Shown here piece after piece: positions 1 through 6,054 of a stretch of DNA of 7,175 nucleotides. The stretch spans positions 1 through 7,175 of the forward strand of contig JAENVT010000035.1 in NCBI GenBank assembly GCA_016650435.1, in the 5' to 3' direction. The position numbers and the translations under genes are program-made. The first letter of the stretch is position 1. Each line of letters begins with the position of its first letter. The notes below the pieces were generated by a model. It was not told the DNA's origin. It made no database searches and worked only from the letters and a program-made list of their open reading frames with translations. The DNA is from Ilumatobacteraceae bacterium. GTDB taxonomy: Bacteria > Actinomycetota > Acidimicrobiia > Acidimicrobiales > Ilumatobacteraceae.

Positions 1-629
1 AGCGAAAAGGCTTCGAGCTCTTCGAGCGGCAGCACCTCGAGCATCTTGCCGTCGACGATTGCCTCGCAGGGATTGCAGTACTCGTTGATCAAGCCGTCCG
101 TCGACCATGTGAGGTTGTACTTGAACGCGTTCGTGGGGAACTGAGGCAACGCGCCGACGCGCATGGAGATCGATCGGATGTCGTGGAACGATCTGGCCAA
201 CTCGGCCGCGGCGATGGACACGAAACCAGGAGCCAGGCCGCACTGCGGGACCAACGCCGAGGTCGAGTCGATCGACAGGCTCTTGACAACGCGAGTCGAG
301 TCGACGTCCTCGGTGAGATCGAAGTAGTGGGCACCGGCGTTGCGTGCTGCCGTCGCAATGATCGACGTGGCATGGAACGGCGCCGCGCTCATCACCATGT
401 CTTGGCCGTCGATCCGGGCAGCGAGTGCGACTGGGTCGGTGATGTCGACCTCGAACGCGATGTGACCGCGAGCACGAAGAGGCGCCAGCGCGGCCTCGTC
501 GCGGTCGATGACGGTGACGTCGAACTCGGGCGCGGCCGAGAGCAACTGCACGATCGCTTGGCCGATCTTGCCGGCGCCGATCAGCGTCAGCTTCGTGGCC
601 GGCGTGGAATTCACGCGGCGACAGTACAC
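1..629 (-). CDS. Saccharopine dehydrogenase-family NAD(P)-dependent oxidoreductase, N-terminal part (C-terminus beyond left edge)
   Basis: About 209 residues are visible. An N-terminal Rossmann fold is clear: a beta strand leads into the dinucleotide loop GAGKIG (residues 18-23), and an acidic residue ends the second strand (VIDRDE, about 40-45). Further on come the family-typical segments GLAPGF (131-136) and the start of the substrate domain with YNLTWSTDGLINEY and NPCEAIVDGK (171-195). This resembles saccharopine dehydrogenases and the related lysine 6-dehydrogenases, which oxidise or form a secondary or primary amine at the lysine side chain using NAD(P). The substrate cannot be read from this part. 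I chose GTG at 629 because GGGAG lies 6 nt before it; GTG at 614 is an in-frame alternative that starts nearer the Rossmann fold but has no visible ribosome site. The frame is open to position 1, so the end is missing. The gene diverges from the transporter at 677. The family call is firm; the reaction is not. Confidence 0.85.
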   Translation of the reverse strand, partial: MYCRRVNSTPATKLTLIGAGKIGQAIVQLLSAAPEFDVTVIDRDEAALAPLRARGHIAFEVDITDPVALAARIDGQDMVMSAAPFHATSIIATAARNAGAHYFDLTEDVDSTRVVKSLSIDSTSALVPQCGLAPGFVSIAAAELARSFHDIRSISMRVGALPQFPTNAFKYNLTWSTDGLINEYCNPCEAIVDGKMLEVLPLEELEAFS

Positions 630-676
630 CACGAACTCCCGGGTCGGTCTTGCCTGGCATGGCAGGCTGGCCAGCA

Positions 677-1957
677 ATGGAACGCACCGACGACGGCCCG
701 TCCCTCAACCGCGACATCGCCTTGGCGACATGGAGCTTGTTCCTCGGGCTGGCATTGCTGCTGCTCGCCGCCGGAATGTTCGGCACGTTGCTCGGTGTCC
801 GTTCCGAATTGATCAAGCTGCCCACCATCGTCAGCAGTCTGATCAGCGCGTCGTACTACATCGGCTTCCTCGTCGGATCGCGTGTGGCCTTGTCGGCACT
901 CGGGCGCGTCGGCCACATCCGTGTGTATGCCGCGCTCGCGTCGCTGCTGTCGGCGGCGATGTTGGCGGTTGGGCTCACGGAGTCGGCACCGGCGTGGGCG
1001 TGGCTGCGGTTCGTCACTGGCTTGTGTCTTGCCGGTCAATACGTGGTTGCCGAATCATGGCTCAACAACCTCGCCACGAATGAGAATCGCGGGCGTCTCT
1101 TGGCCGTCTATGCCGTAGTGACCTCGGGGGCGTTCGGCCTGGGGCAGGTGCTGTTGTTCGCCATCGACGCCCGCGTCATCACCGGCTTCGCGATCGCCAG
1201 CATCATCACTTCACTTGCGGTCGCACCAGTTGCGTTGTCCGAAGATGCCGTCGCTCCGACGGTTGCGATCCGCGAGCACATCTCGCTGCGCGAGCTTGCC
1301 AAGCTCGTTCCGACAGGGGTGTTCTCGTGTCTGCTTGTCGGCATGGCCCACGGCGCTCTCACCGGGATGGCGGCGATCTACGCGACGCGTGTCGGCTTGT
1401 CGACCGGGCGAATCGGCTTGTTCGTCGCCGCCCCGAACATCGGGGGAATGCTGTTGCACTGGCCGGTGTCTGCGGCGTCCGACGACATCGATCGTCGTGC
1501 CGTCGGCTTCGCCGCATCCGTCGGCGCAATTGGGGCGGCGGTGCTGCTGTTGCTCGGGCCGTCGACAAGCCCGATGGCGTTGCTGTTGGTTGCCGTGCTC
1601 GGCGGATGCAGCTACCCGCTGTACTCGATTGCTGCTGCCTATACGAACGACTGGATCGAGCCGGAGCACGTCAACGCTGCCGCCTCGCAGCTGGTCACGC
1701 TGTACGGCCTCGGCGCCGTGGTGGGTCCCTTCGTCGCCGCCGGATCGATGATCGTGGTCGGGCCAAAGGGTTTCTTCTGGGCGGCCATCGGCCTGCACTC
1801 CCTGCTGGCGACGTTCTTCCTCTATCGCATGCGGGCCTGGCGCGCGCCGTTGGCCAAGCGCCCGTGGGCCGAGGTTTCGCTGCCCGCCAGAGCGTTCTTC
1901 ATACCCGCAACCGTCGTCGCGATGGGCCGCCGGTACCGCAGCAAGCGCGCCGGCTAA
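677..1957 (+). CDS. Major facilitator superfamily transporter, YcaD-like
   Basis: From ATG 677 the protein is 426 residues, normal for a 12-helix MFS secondary transporter of the inner membrane. Long hydrophobic stretches recur at about residues 18-40, 52-75, 84-102, 108-125, 142-165, 168-187, 213-235, 245-262, 276-296, 299-322, 340-361 and 366-384. The loop after helix 2 reads LGRVGHIRV (75-83), as in YcaD relatives. ESWLNN (126-131) followed by NENRGRLLAVY (135-145) is the helix 4-5 signature of that subgroup. The second-half loop, SAASDDIDRR (265-274), is a degenerate MFS motif A. The C-terminal tail is basic and probably cytoplasmic. In-frame alternative starts are TTG 650 and ATG 659; 677 is preferred because it leaves more room for the divergent promoters, but no strong ribosome site decides the matter. 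The stop overlaps that of the convergent kinase gene. The substrate is unknown; uptake of a small amine or amino acid would suit the neighbours, but that is inference. Confidence 0.88.
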   Translation: MERTDDGPSLNRDIALATWSLFLGLALLLLAAGMFGTLLGVRSELIKLPTIVSSLISASYYIGFLVGSRVALSALGRVGHIRVYAALASLLSAAMLAVGLTESAPAWAWLRFVTGLCLAGQYVVAESWLNNLATNENRGRLLAVYAVVTSGAFGLGQVLLFAIDARVITGFAIASIITSLAVAPVALSEDAVAPTVAIREHISLRELAKLVPTGVFSCLLVGMAHGALTGMAAIYATRVGLSTGRIGLFVAAPNIGGMLLHWPVSAASDDIDRRAVGFAASVGAIGAAVLLLLGPSTSPMALLLVAVLGGCSYPLYSIAAAYTNDWIEPEHVNAAASQLVTLYGLGAVVGPFVAAGSMIVVGPKGFFWAAIGLHSLLATFFLYRMRAWRAPLAKRPWAEVSLPARAFFIPATVVAMGRRYRSKRAG

Positions 1958-2865
1958 CGGATCGCGGCGATCTGCGCGTCGAAGTCTGCGCTCGACATCA
2001 ATGCCTTGCATCGTTCGAAGCGTCCGACGGCGTATGCCCAGAAGTCCTCAGCTGGGTTGCCGTTGACGTGTTGGATCACACCCCAAAGCGTCCACAACAG
2101 GTCGCACAACGCCTTGTACGCAACCATCCGACCCCGTTCGCTGGCTGGGGGATCATCGCCGAAGTACGCGCGGAGCAGCGCGTCGTCCTGCTCCGGCCCG
2201 AACCCACCCTCCACCGAGAGATCGCCGAGGTCCCACATCGGATCGTTGTTGCCGGCGTACTCGTAGTCGATGATGAACATCCGCTCACCGGTGTCGAGGA
2301 AGTTTTCGCACAGCGGATCGCAATGACACGGGGCAAGACGCACCGGCGCGGCCTCGAGCGCGGTGCGCGCCGCTTCGGCCTGTCGTTGAACCTCGTCGTA
2401 GCCCGCGGGCAGCGCCGCTCCCTTCGATGCCAGCAACGACTTGTACTCGTCGATCATCGAGAACAGGGTGAAGTCGGACGCGAACCGTGTGGCTGTGGTG
2501 TGCAGTTGACGAAACGCATGGCCGGCACGGGCAACTGCGCCGAGATCCTTGAACAATTCGGCGTCCATCGTCGCCGCGCCGTCGATGAAGCGCGTGACCA
2601 TCAACCCATCGCTGGGATCGAAGAAGATGACATCCGCGTTGACACCTGCCGCGGCCGCCGATCGAGCTGCGACCTCCTCGTCGGCACGGTTGATGTATTC
2701 GCCGGTGCCTTCACCTGGGAGGCGCAAGACATAGCGATCGTCACGCACGGCCACGAGATGATTGACGTTGGTCAACCCAGCAAGCCGCGTCGTGGTCAGC
2801 CCGCTTGCGGACGCAAGGAGCGGCACCCTGCCAATCGCAGCGTCGAGGTCGCTCATCCCCTGCAT
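1954..2865 (-). CDS. Choline/ethanolamine kinase-like phosphotransferase (LicA/APH fold)
   Basis: A 303-residue soluble protein of about the usual length for bacterial choline-kinase-like (LicA) and aminoglycoside-phosphotransferase-fold enzymes, which transfer the ATP gamma-phosphate to a small alcohol. The N-lobe has LAGLTNVNHLV (28-38), the glycine-loop signature of choline kinases, then YVLRLPG (45-51) and an acidic helix NRADEE (59-64). The catalytic loop HCDPLCEN (181-188) keeps the H-x-D-x4-N pattern, with D183 as likely base and N188 as metal ligand. IIDYEYAGNNDPMWDLGDL (198-216) supplies the second metal-binding aspartate D200 and the typical choline-kinase continuation. All key residues are present, so it should be active; the substrate (choline, ethanolamine or another amino alcohol) is not determined. 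ATG 2865 has AGAAG about 10 nt upstream, inside a hairpin; ATG 2856 is an alternative. The gene follows the pilin by 71 nt on the same strand and meets the transporter tail to tail, sharing CTAA at 1954-1957. Confidence 0.87.
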   Translation of the reverse strand: MQGMSDLDAAIGRVPLLASASGLTTTRLAGLTNVNHLVAVRDDRYVLRLPGEGTGEYINRADEEVAARSAAAAGVNADVIFFDPSDGLMVTRFIDGAATMDAELFKDLGAVARAGHAFRQLHTTATRFASDFTLFSMIDEYKSLLASKGAALPAGYDEVQRQAEAARTALEAAPVRLAPCHCDPLCENFLDTGERMFIIDYEYAGNNDPMWDLGDLSVEGGFGPEQDDALLRAYFGDDPPASERGRMVAYKALCDLLWTLWGVIQHVNGNPAEDFWAYAVGRFERCKALMSSADFDAQIAAIR

Positions 2866-2868
2866 CGT

Positions 2869-2901
2869 GTCACGACTTCTGCTGAACGCAGAACGTGTGA
2901 C
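2869..2901. repeat. Imperfect inverted repeat (hairpin) directly before the kinase start
   Basis: TTCTGC (2877-2882) and GCAGAA (2888-2893) form a 6-bp stem around a 5-nt loop. After a 2x2 mismatch, GTCACG (2869-2874) pairs with TGTGAC (2896-2901), including one G-T pair. On the minus strand the hairpin lies 36 nt after the pilin stop and 3 nt before the kinase ATG, and it contains AGAAG (2880-2876), the only ribosome-site-like sequence for that gene. There is no T-run after it on the minus strand, so it is not a standard intrinsic terminator. It could mask the ribosome site, act as an operator, or protect the pilin mRNA 3' end. The pairing is seen; the role is inferred. Confidence 0.5.
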
Positions 2902-2936
2902 GATGCCGCCGGGTGAAGCTTGTTTCTATTGCGGGA

Positions 2937-3302
2937 TCAGCCGTTGATGCCGAAGCAATCGCCTGCGTTGCCGGTGATCGTGTAGCTGGCAGCCGCACCC
3001 GTGCCTGCGCCGACAACGACTGTGAAGTTGGGCGACACGTCGTGGATCAGGCCGGCGGCCTTGAGCGCCGGCTGGTCGGCGTACGCCCCAGTGTTTGCGT
3101 TGTTGGCGTTGTACGCCTCTTCAGCGGTCTGGAGGACGTGGAGGTCGGACTTGCAAGCACTGGTCTTGCCCTTGTTGGTGATGCCGGTCACTGCGAACAC
3201 CGTAACGGTGGCCAAGATGCCGAGGATCACGATGACGATCAGCAATTCAACGAGCGAGAAGCCCTTGTCATGTGTTGTCTCAGTTTCGATGTGGTGCCGC
3301 AT
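2937..3302 (-). CDS. Type IV prepilin-like protein (prepilin N-terminal cleavage/methylation domain)
   Basis: A 121-residue protein with a class III signal: a 14-residue polar leader ending DKG, then FSLVELLIVIVILGILATVTVFAV (15-38). Prepilin peptidase should cut after G14 and methylate F15; the conserved glutamate at mature position 5 is E19. The hydrophobic helix is long enough to anchor the pilin in the membrane and pack in a pilus core. The mature part is only about 107 residues. After KTSACKSDLHVLQTAEEAYNANN (47-69) the chain becomes Gly/Ala/Thr-rich and ends GDCFGING. C50 and C116 could form a disulfide. The pattern matches small major or minor pilins and type II secretion pseudopilins. 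No assembly ATPase, peptidase or platform gene is in the window, so the gene is an orphan here. ATG 3302 is supported by a GGGAGG site 10 nt upstream. The kinase gene follows after 71 nt and might be reached by readthrough. Confidence 0.88.
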   Translation of the reverse strand: MRHHIETETTHDKGFSLVELLIVIVILGILATVTVFAVTGITNKGKTSACKSDLHVLQTAEEAYNANNANTGAYADQPALKAAGLIHDVSPNFTVVVGAGTGAAASYTITGNAGDCFGING

Positions 3303-3312
3303 GATTGGCGTT

Positions 3313-3318
3313 CCTCCC
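3313..3318 (-). promoter_or_regulatory. Strong Shine-Dalgarno site of the pilin gene
   Basis: The minus strand reads GGGAGG, followed by 10 nt and ATG at 3302. It is the best ribosome-binding match in the window and fixes the pilin start. It suggests high translation, as expected for a structural pilin. Confidence 0.7.
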
Positions 3319-3364
3319 GCCTTGAGGGTTTCAATCCGAACGCTCTTGGATCGCCCCGCAGCGC

Positions 3365-3392
3365 AATAATTAATCGGATCGAATGTCCGATT
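3365..3392 (-). promoter_or_regulatory. Probable pilin promoter region with a 7-bp inverted repeat
   Basis: AATCGGA (3372-3378) and TCCGATT (3386-3392) are perfect reverse complements with a 7-nt spacer. Next to it, toward the pilin, lies the only strongly AT-rich patch of the gap (3365-3374; minus strand ATTAATTATT), a candidate -10 region. No good -35 hexamer was found; TTAAGG (3398-3393) is a weak match. The position, about 65-90 nt before the pilin ATG, would put an operator-like site over the -35/spacer region. A further TCCGATT occurs at 3408-3414. The repeat is seen; promoter and operator roles are inferred. Confidence 0.35.
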
Positions 3393-3600
3393 CCTTAAGT
3401 GGAGACTTCCGATTGCAATCTTCGGCTACGACTTCCGTCGCGAGCCAACGTGATCGCTACGTCAACCTCATTGCCCTCGGCGTCCGCTAGTCGCCGACGC
3501 CGTCGGATTCCTGGAACCAGCCGCCGCGTGAAGGTCACCTGCGGTGGTCCAGGATCCACGCACTCATCCTCGACATAAGCGGCTACTACGTCTGAGGTCC

Positions 3601-3625
3601 GGCGTATTCGCGACGTAGCTACGCC
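3601..3625. repeat. Inverted repeat across the dehydrogenase stop codon
   Basis: GGCGTA (3601-3606) and TACGCC (3620-3625) can pair around a 13-nt loop. The overlapping palindrome CGTAGCTACG (3614-3623) contains the stop codon. It lies where a transcription end would be expected for the two-gene dehydrogenase unit, but the stem is short and no T-run follows, so I do not call it a terminator. Confidence 0.25.
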
Positions 3626-6054
3626 TTCAACCTTGCGTTCTTCGGGTCGTAGAGCGCCCCGTCGTGGCGGGTGGCGGGGATGGGTTCGCCGTAGACCTCG
3701 ATCACGAAGTCGGTGCGATCGGCGAACTCGATCGGGAGGTAACCGTTGGCGATGGGCTTGCCGACCGTGTGACCGAAGTTGGCGCTGGTCGTGAAGCCCA
3801 CGACCGTGCCGTCGGCAATGATCGCCTCGCCGCTGACCGGGTACGCCATCTCCTCGAGCGTGAAGGTGCACAGCTTGCGTGTCACGCCGGAGGCGCGCTG
3901 TGCTTCCAGCGCGTCGCGTCCGCAGAAGTCGCCTTTCTTCATGTTCACCCGCCAGCCGAGCCCGGCTTCCCATGGCGTTGTGTCGGGTGTGATATCGGTC
4001 GACCAGTACAGGTATCCCTTCTCCATCCGCAAGGTGTCGATGGCCCGGTATCCGACATTGGCGATCCCGTACTCTCGTCCAGCGTCGTGCAGCAATTCAT
4101 ACACGTGCGCCGCGTACGAGGTGGGCACGTGCAGCTCCCATCCCAACTCACCGCCGTAGCCGATGCGCATCGCTAGCGCCGGCGCGGCGCCGATCGTGAT
4201 GTCGCGTGCCGTCGCGTAGCGCAGCGCCTCGCCAGAGACATCGTCCTCGCTGACCGCTTGCAGGACGTCGCGGGCCAGGGGACCACACAGGTTGATCACC
4301 GCGTTTGCCGAGGTCAGATCGCGAATTTGGATGCTGCCGTCGTCGGGCGAGTTCGAGCGGATCCAGCCCATGTCGTGGGCGCCGAACGCCGAACCCGTGA
4401 CGACGTACCAATGCTGCTCACCGAGGCGCGTCATTGTCAGGTCGCACTCGATCCCGCCCTGCGGATTGCACAGTTGCGTGTACGTGACTGAGCCCAGGGC
4501 CTTGTCCATGTCGGCAACCGACAACCACTGCACCGCATGGAGCGCGCCGGGCCCGGTGATCTCGAACTTGGCGAACGATGTCTGGTCGATCAACGCCACA
4601 CGTTCGCGGACGGCGCGGTGCTCTTCGGCCACATGGGGGAACCAGTTCGGCTCGGTGAATGACGGCCGATCGACGGCCTCGACTTCCTGAGGGGCGAACC
4701 AGTTGGGCCGTTCCCATCCACCGCGCGATCCGAACACCGCGCCCTGCTTCGCCAGCGTGTCGTGCAACGGGCTGCGCTTCACGCCGCGCGACGTGACGTG
4801 CTCGGTGCCCGGCGCGGCGAGCTTGTAGTGATGGGCATACAGCTCGACCATGCGCGAGCCCATGAAGTGATGCGTCGTGTGATGAAAGGCGAAGCGGCGC
4901 ACATCGAGCGGCCACAGATCGAGCGAGGGCCGTCCCTCGAGGATCCATTCCGCCATCATCTTGCCGGCGCCTCCGCCGGCGGCGATCCCGTAGAGGAATC
5001 CGGTGGCGACGAAGTAGTTGTCGAGCTCGGGAACCTTGCCCATCACGAAGTCGGCATCGGCCGAATAGGGGATGGGACCATTGATCATCGTGCGGATGCC
5101 GGCCTGCTCGATCACCGGCGTGCGTTGCGCGGCGAGTGTGGCCAACTGCTCGAAACGATCGAAATTTGGATCCAACAATTGACGTTGGAACGGCTTCGGT
5201 ATGCCGTCGTGGCCGAACGGCAGTGTGTCGGGTTCGTATCCGCCGATCAGCAACCCGGGCCCGTCGGGCTTGTAGTACACGAGCAGATCGGGGTCGCGCA
5301 TCGTCGGCATCTGCCGCAGCTCGGCAGGCGTGACGTCGGGGATCGGGCCGGTCAGCACGTATTGGTGCTCGACGGCGACGGCGGGAATGCGCACCCCCGC
5401 CATCCGCCCGATCTCCATTCCCCACATGCCCGCAGCGTTGACCACCATCTCGCAGGCGATGTCACCCTGATCCGTGTGGACCGTCGACGCCCGCCGCCCT
5501 TCGACGGTGATCGACGTGACGGTGGTGTGTTCATGGATTCGTGCGTTGCGCATTCGCGCGCCTTTGGCGATTGCCTGCGTGACGCTGGCCGGATCGATGT
5601 ACCCATCCGTCGGGAGGAAGGCCGCAGCGAGCACACCATCGGTCGTCATCAACGGGAACAGCTCCTGGGCGCGGTGCGGGCTGACGATCTCCATCGGTAG
5701 TCCGAAGCTCTTGGCCATCGTGGTCAGTCGCCTCAGCTCCATGACTCGCTCTGGCGAGCAGGCCAGGCGCAGGCTGCCGACCTGATGCCAGTCGACCGCT
5801 TGACCGGTCTCGGCTTCCAATCGTCCATACAGCTCGACGGAATGTTCGAGCATGCGCGTGGTGTTGCGCGACGAACGCAACTGACCAACGAGTCCGGCTG
5901 CATGCCAGGTCGCACCGTCGGTGAGTTGGTGTTGCTCGAGCAGCACGACATCGGTCTCGCCCATCGCGGTCAGGTGGTAGGCGATGCTGCACCCGATGAT
6001 CCCGCCACCGATGATCACGATCTTGGCCTGGGACGGCACTGCCGTGGTCGTCAT
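3619..6054 (-). CDS. Dimethylglycine/sarcosine dehydrogenase-type FAD oxidoreductase with folate-binding GcvT domain (811 aa)
   Basis: The length and domain order match the dimethylglycine dehydrogenase/oxidase and sarcosine dehydrogenase family, which oxidatively N-demethylates methylated glycines and passes the one-carbon unit to tetrahydrofolate as 5,10-methylene-THF. An FAD-binding DAO domain fills about residues 11-370, with the dinucleotide loop GGGIIG (16-21). H51 in ATWHAAGL is the residue that carries covalent FAD in characterised relatives. H230 (EHQYVLTG) and Y260/Y261 (LVYYKPDG) fit the amine-site His and Tyr of bacterial dimethylglycine oxidase. GFLYGIAAGGGAGKMMAEWI (352-371) closes the flavin domain. 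A linker domain (about 375-430) leads to the GcvT fold (about 430-720) with D537 in GGIECD, the folate-site aspartate, and GYGGELGWELHVP (632-644). A GcvT C-terminal barrel ends in YDPKNARLKA. All key residues are present. The ATG overlaps the stop of the upstream paralogue by 4 nt, so translation is probably coupled. The exact substrate (dimethylglycine, sarcosine or another N-methyl amine) is not settled. Confidence 0.92.
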   Translation of the reverse strand: MTTTAVPSQAKIVIIGGGIIGCSIAYHLTAMGETDVVLLEQHQLTDGATWHAAGLVGQLRSSRNTTRMLEHSVELYGRLEAETGQAVDWHQVGSLRLACSPERVMELRRLTTMAKSFGLPMEIVSPHRAQELFPLMTTDGVLAAAFLPTDGYIDPASVTQAIAKGARMRNARIHEHTTVTSITVEGRRASTVHTDQGDIACEMVVNAAGMWGMEIGRMAGVRIPAVAVEHQYVLTGPIPDVTPAELRQMPTMRDPDLLVYYKPDGPGLLIGGYEPDTLPFGHDGIPKPFQRQLLDPNFDRFEQLATLAAQRTPVIEQAGIRTMINGPIPYSADADFVMGKVPELDNYFVATGFLYGIAAGGGAGKMMAEWILEGRPSLDLWPLDVRRFAFHHTTHHFMGSRMVELYAHHYKLAAPGTEHVTSRGVKRSPLHDTLAKQGAVFGSRGGWERPNWFAPQEVEAVDRPSFTEPNWFPHVAEEHRAVRERVALIDQTSFAKFEITGPGALHAVQWLSVADMDKALGSVTYTQLCNPQGGIECDLTMTRLGEQHWYVVTGSAFGAHDMGWIRSNSPDDGSIQIRDLTSANAVINLCGPLARDVLQAVSEDDVSGEALRYATARDITIGAAPALAMRIGYGGELGWELHVPTSYAAHVYELLHDAGREYGIANVGYRAIDTLRMEKGYLYWSTDITPDTTPWEAGLGWRVNMKKGDFCGRDALEAQRASGVTRKLCTFTLEEMAYPVSGEAIIADGTVVGFTTSANFGHTVGKPIANGYLPIEFADRTDFVIEVYGEPIPATRHDGALYDPKNARLKA

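Larger units (their letters stand above)
3303..3618. other. 316-bp gap between the dehydrogenase and the pilin, without a convincing gene
   Basis: The pilin-proximal part holds its ribosome site and an AT-rich probable promoter with an inverted repeat (3365-3392). The rest (3398-3618) looks less GC-biased than the flanking genes. It carries small symmetric sites: GATTGCAATC (3411-3420), CCGACG-C-CGTCGG (3494-3506) and CGTAGCTACG (3614-3623, across the dehydrogenase stop). A minus-strand frame stays open from inside the dehydrogenase gene to TAA at 3395, but it has only a GTG at 3559 as a possible start after the dehydrogenase stop and no ribosome site. No RNA gene was recognised. I read this as an intergenic control region, possibly with a gene remnant. 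Confidence 0.5.

Noticed and set aside
183..812. Plus-strand open frame of 209 codons opposite the saccharopine-dehydrogenase-like gene
   Set aside because: The minus-strand frame carries GAGKIG and GLAPGF motifs; the plus-strand translation has no domain.
1327..2916. Long plus-strand open frame of 529 codons across the transporter end and the kinase
   Set aside because: It is a GC-rich shadow: the translation is Arg-rich with no domain, while the transporter and antisense kinase frames carry clear family motifs over the same DNA.
3383..3490. Plus-strand 35-codon ORF in the gap (starts MSDSLSGDF)
   Set aside because: It has an ATG but no ribosome site, overlaps the pilin promoter dyad, and is short enough to arise by chance.
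3395..3559. Minus-strand 54-codon ORF from GTG 3559 after the dehydrogenase stop
   Set aside because: No ribosome site and no recognisable motif; kept only as a possible remnant in the findings.
3545..3565. Possible terminator hairpin (GCGTGG pairing with CCACCGC)
   Set aside because: It needs a bulge, the stem is short and no T-run follows on the minus strand.
4418..5425. Minus-strand open frame of 335 codons overlapping the dehydrogenase in another frame
   Set aside because: The translation is Arg-rich and low in motif content; the dehydrogenase frame explains the conservation.
4762..5700. Plus-strand open frame of 312 codons opposite the complete dehydrogenase
   Set aside because: It runs antisense to the conserved FAD domain and shows no recognisable motif; typical of high-GC coding DNA.
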